Of a DNA stretch of 7,991 bases, positions 6,045 through 7,991 are shown one piece after another; positions within the stretch are counted from its first letter, which is position 1; every line of letters starts with the position of its first letter. The notes below the pieces were generated by a model. The model worked only from the letters and a program-made list of their open reading frames with translations, was not told the origin of the DNA and did no database searches. Origin of the DNA: Spartobacteria bacterium UBA6821 (GTDB taxonomy: Bacteria; Verrucomicrobiota; Verrucomicrobiia; Chthoniobacterales; UBA6821); assembly GCA_002452515.1 (NCBI GenBank), contig DKEN01000021.1:1-7991 (forward strand), read 5' to 3'. The translations under genes and the position numbers were made by a program.

Positions 6045-7991
6045 TTAGCGCTGGTTGACCGCCGGTTGCTTTGTTGAGGTAGTGCGCTGTTGCGATTTGT
6101 GCTGGCCCCATTTCCAATTCCGAATTTCTGGAAGATCCTCGCCATGCTCATCGATATAGTTTTTATGTTTGATGAGCATATCCTTCATTTCCTGCTTGAG
6201 ATAAGCCCCCTTGGATCCGAGATGGGGTAGGCGATCCACCACGTCCTGCACGAGGTGGAAGCGGTCAAGATCGTTCTGGACCCTCATATCGAAGGCCGTC
6301 GTGATGGTTCCTTCCTCCTTGTAACCCCGGACATGCAGATTGCGATTGGTGCGCCGATAGGTCAGCCGGTGAACCAGTGAAGAGTATCCATGGAAACCAA
6401 AGATGATGTGCTTGTCTTTGGTGAAGAGGGCATCGTAATCCAATTCGCTTAACCCGTGGGGATGCTCGCTTGCCGACTGAAGCTTCATCAGATCCACAAC
6501 ATTGATGACCCGGATTTTCAAATCGGGAAGGTGCTCGCGAAGGATGGATACGGCGGCCAGAATCTCCAGAGTCGGCGTGTCTCCACAGCAACCCATGACA
6601 ACGTCAGGCTCCCCCTCCTGATCGTTACTTGCCCATTGCCAGATGCCGATTCCCTCCGTGCAATGCACAACGGCCTCTTCAATGGTGAGCCATTGGGGAA
6701 GGGCATGTTTTCCAGCAACCACCACATTGACATAATTCCGACTCCGCAGACAGTGATCAAAGACCGAGAGCAGACAGTTCGCATCCGCTGGCAGATAGAC
6801 CCGCACAATATCTGCTTTCTTGTTGATGACGTGATCCAGGAAGCCGGGATCTTGATGAGTAAATCCGTTGTGATCCTGCTGCCAGACATGAGAGGCAAGC
6901 AGATAGTTCAGCGACGAAATTTTCCGGCGCCAAGGCAGTTCCAAGCAGACCTTCAGCCACTTGGCATGCTGGCTAAACATGGAGTCAATAATACGAATGA
7001 AGGCCTCGTAACTATTGAACAAGCCGTGTCGGCCTGTGAGCAAATATCCCTCCAGCCAACCCTCGCACTGGTTCTCGCTCAGCATGGAGTCCAGGACGCG
7101 ACCTGCTGGAGCGAGAAATTCATCATTCGCCACTTCCCGAGCATCCCATTGTCGATTGGTGACTTCAAAGACAGCACCCAGAAGATTCGAAAGAGTCTCA
7201 TCAGGTCCAAAGACTCGGAAATTCTTCTGATTCAGCTTGGCTATATCACGAAGGAATTTGCCTAAGACGAGCGTATCCTGCCCATTCACGGCACCGGGGG
7301 AGGGAACGGTCACTGCATGAAGCCTGAAGTCAGGCATGATCAGGTTTCGCAGGAGAATTCCCCCATTGGCATGAGGGTTGGCTCCCATGCGGCGGTTGCC
7401 CTTGGGCGCCAGTTCCGCCAACTCGGGCATAAGACGTCCCTTCTCGTCGAACAACTCCTCCGCCTTATAGCTTTTCATCCAACTTTCCAGAAGAGCCACA
7501 TGATCGGGGTGCTCGATATCCACCAGGAGGGGCACCTGATGAGCCCTGAACGTTCCCTCGATTTGCAGGCCATCGACAACTTGAGGGCCTGTCCAGCCCT
7601 TGGGAGATCTGAGAACGATCATCGGCCAGCGTGGCCGGGTTGTGTCGTTCTGCTCCCGAGCATTTTTTTGGATCTCACGGATATCTTCGATCGCCTTCTC
7701 CAAGGTGGAGGCCATGAGTTCATGCATCGTTTCTGGATCATCCCCTTCCACAAAGAGGGGATTCCATCCGCATCCCCGGAAGAAGTGATCCAGTTCCTCA
7801 TGCTCAATACGAGCCAGCACAGTCGGGTTGCTGATCTTGTAACCATTGAGGTGCAGGATCGGCAGCACCGCTCCGTCAGTGATCGGGTCAAGAAACTTAT
7901 TGGAATGCCAGGCGGTTGCCAACGACGCCGTTTCTGCCTCGCCGTCGCCAATCACGCAAGCGACAATCAGCTCCGGATTGTCGAACGCAGC
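6045..7991 (-). CDS. xfp: Xylulose-5-phosphate/fructose-6-phosphate phosphoketolase, N-terminus cut off
   Basis: 648 residues of a thiamine-diphosphate enzyme that cleaves xylulose-5-phosphate or fructose-6-phosphate with phosphate to acetyl-phosphate plus glyceraldehyde-3-phosphate or erythrose-4-phosphate. The frame is open to the window edge ([21 protein letters not shown]...), so about 150 N-terminal residues, including the first His motifs, are missing; full enzymes have about 790-820. Readable family blocks are the ThDP/metal-binding GDGEAET (visible residues 15-21), [39 protein letters not shown] (the Glu in SYEAF, visible residue 329, is the likely cofactor-activating acid), [33 protein letters not shown], and the C-terminal Gly-rich FGFHGY. 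Oddities: GDGEAET is followed by AS rather than the usual GP, and after PEIRNWKW there is an extra 20-residue polar tail rich in Gln, Thr and Lys. It ends in tandem stops, TAATAA, 18 nt before the next gene. Confidence 0.97.
   Translation of the reverse strand, partial: AAFDNPELIVACVIGDGEAETASLATAWHSNKFLDPITDGAVLPILHLNGYKISNPTVLARIEHEELDHFFRGCGWNPLFVEGDDPETMHELMASTLEKAIEDIREIQKNAREQNDTTRPRWPMIVLRSPKGWTGPQVVDGLQIEGTFRAHQVPLLVDIEHPDHVALLESWMKSYKAEELFDEKGRLMPELAELAPKGNRRMGANPHANGGILLRNLIMPDFRLHAVTVPSPGAVNGQDTLVLGKFLRDIAKLNQKNFRVFGPDETLSNLLGAVFEVTNRQWDAREVANDEFLAPAGRVLDSMLSENQCEGWLEGYLLTGRHGLFNSYEAFIRIIDSMFSQHAKWLKVCLELPWRRKISSLNYLLASHVWQQDHNGFTHQDPGFLDHVINKKADIVRVYLPADANCLLSVFDHCLRSRNYVNVVVAGKHALPQWLTIEEAVVHCTEGIGIWQWASNDQEGEPDVVMGCCGDTPTLEILAAVSILREHLPDLKIRVINVVDLMKLQSASEHPHGLSELDYDALFTKDKHIIFGFHGYSSLVHRLTYRRTNRNLHVRGYKEEGTITTAFDMRVQNDLDRFHLVQDVVDRLPHLGSKGAYLKQEMKDMLIKHKNYIDEHGEDLPEIRNWKWGQHKSQQRTTSTKQPAVNQR

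Noticed and set aside
6456..7265. 269-codon open frame on the plus strand
   Set aside because: It lies wholly antisense to the well-conserved phosphoketolase coding sequence, has no recognisable motif and reads as a codon-usage shadow.

Overview
The window is a single, tightly packed stretch of bacterial chromosome in which every convincing gene lies on the minus strand, so transcription runs from high to low coordinates. GC content looks moderate (a little above half, judged by eye) and composition looks even throughout. I see no mobile element, RNA gene, CRISPR array or long repeat. Gene spacing runs from 4-nt overlaps to 48 bp, so this reads as one operon or most of one. Its promoter and probably its terminator lie outside the window. 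Shine-Dalgarno sites are weak or absent at most starts. A Gram-negative-like environmental bacterium is plausible, but I cannot name the phylum with confidence.

In transcription order, the window opens inside a D-xylulose-5-phosphate/D-fructose-6-phosphate phosphoketolase (6045-7991, N-terminus cut off). Next come a small SpoIIAA-like (STAS-type) protein (5664-6026) and a 74-residue His-rich single-pass membrane protein (5433-5657). They are followed by a eukaryote-type class I fructose-bisphosphate aldolase (4369-5424) and triosephosphate isomerase (3562-4359). A 19-codon micro-ORF with a good ribosome site bridges tpiA and the next gene (3506-3565). The mannose genes follow: class I mannose-6-phosphate isomerase (2509-3513), a HAD-IIB protein resembling eukaryote-type phosphomannomutase (1757-2512) and a GH130 mannoside phosphorylase-like protein (609-1760), joined by two successive ATGA overlaps. 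Last is the N-terminal third or less of a plasma-membrane-type (IIIA) P-type ATPase (1-581), cut off by the window edge.

The genes fit one carbon-flow scheme. GH130 would interconvert beta-mannosides plus phosphate with mannose-1-phosphate. The PMM-like HAD protein would interconvert mannose-1-phosphate and mannose-6-phosphate, and ManA would interconvert mannose-6-phosphate and fructose-6-phosphate. Phosphoketolase would then cleave fructose-6-phosphate (or xylulose-5-phosphate) to acetyl-phosphate plus erythrose-4-phosphate (or glyceraldehyde-3-phosphate), while aldolase and TpiA handle the triose/hexose-bisphosphate branch. The mannose branch could run either way: breaking down mannosides or making them from fructose-6-phosphate. 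The P-type ATPase would use ATP to drive an ion gradient. The roles of the SpoIIAA-like protein and the small membrane protein are unknown. Their position between phosphoketolase and aldolase is the least explained part of the locus.
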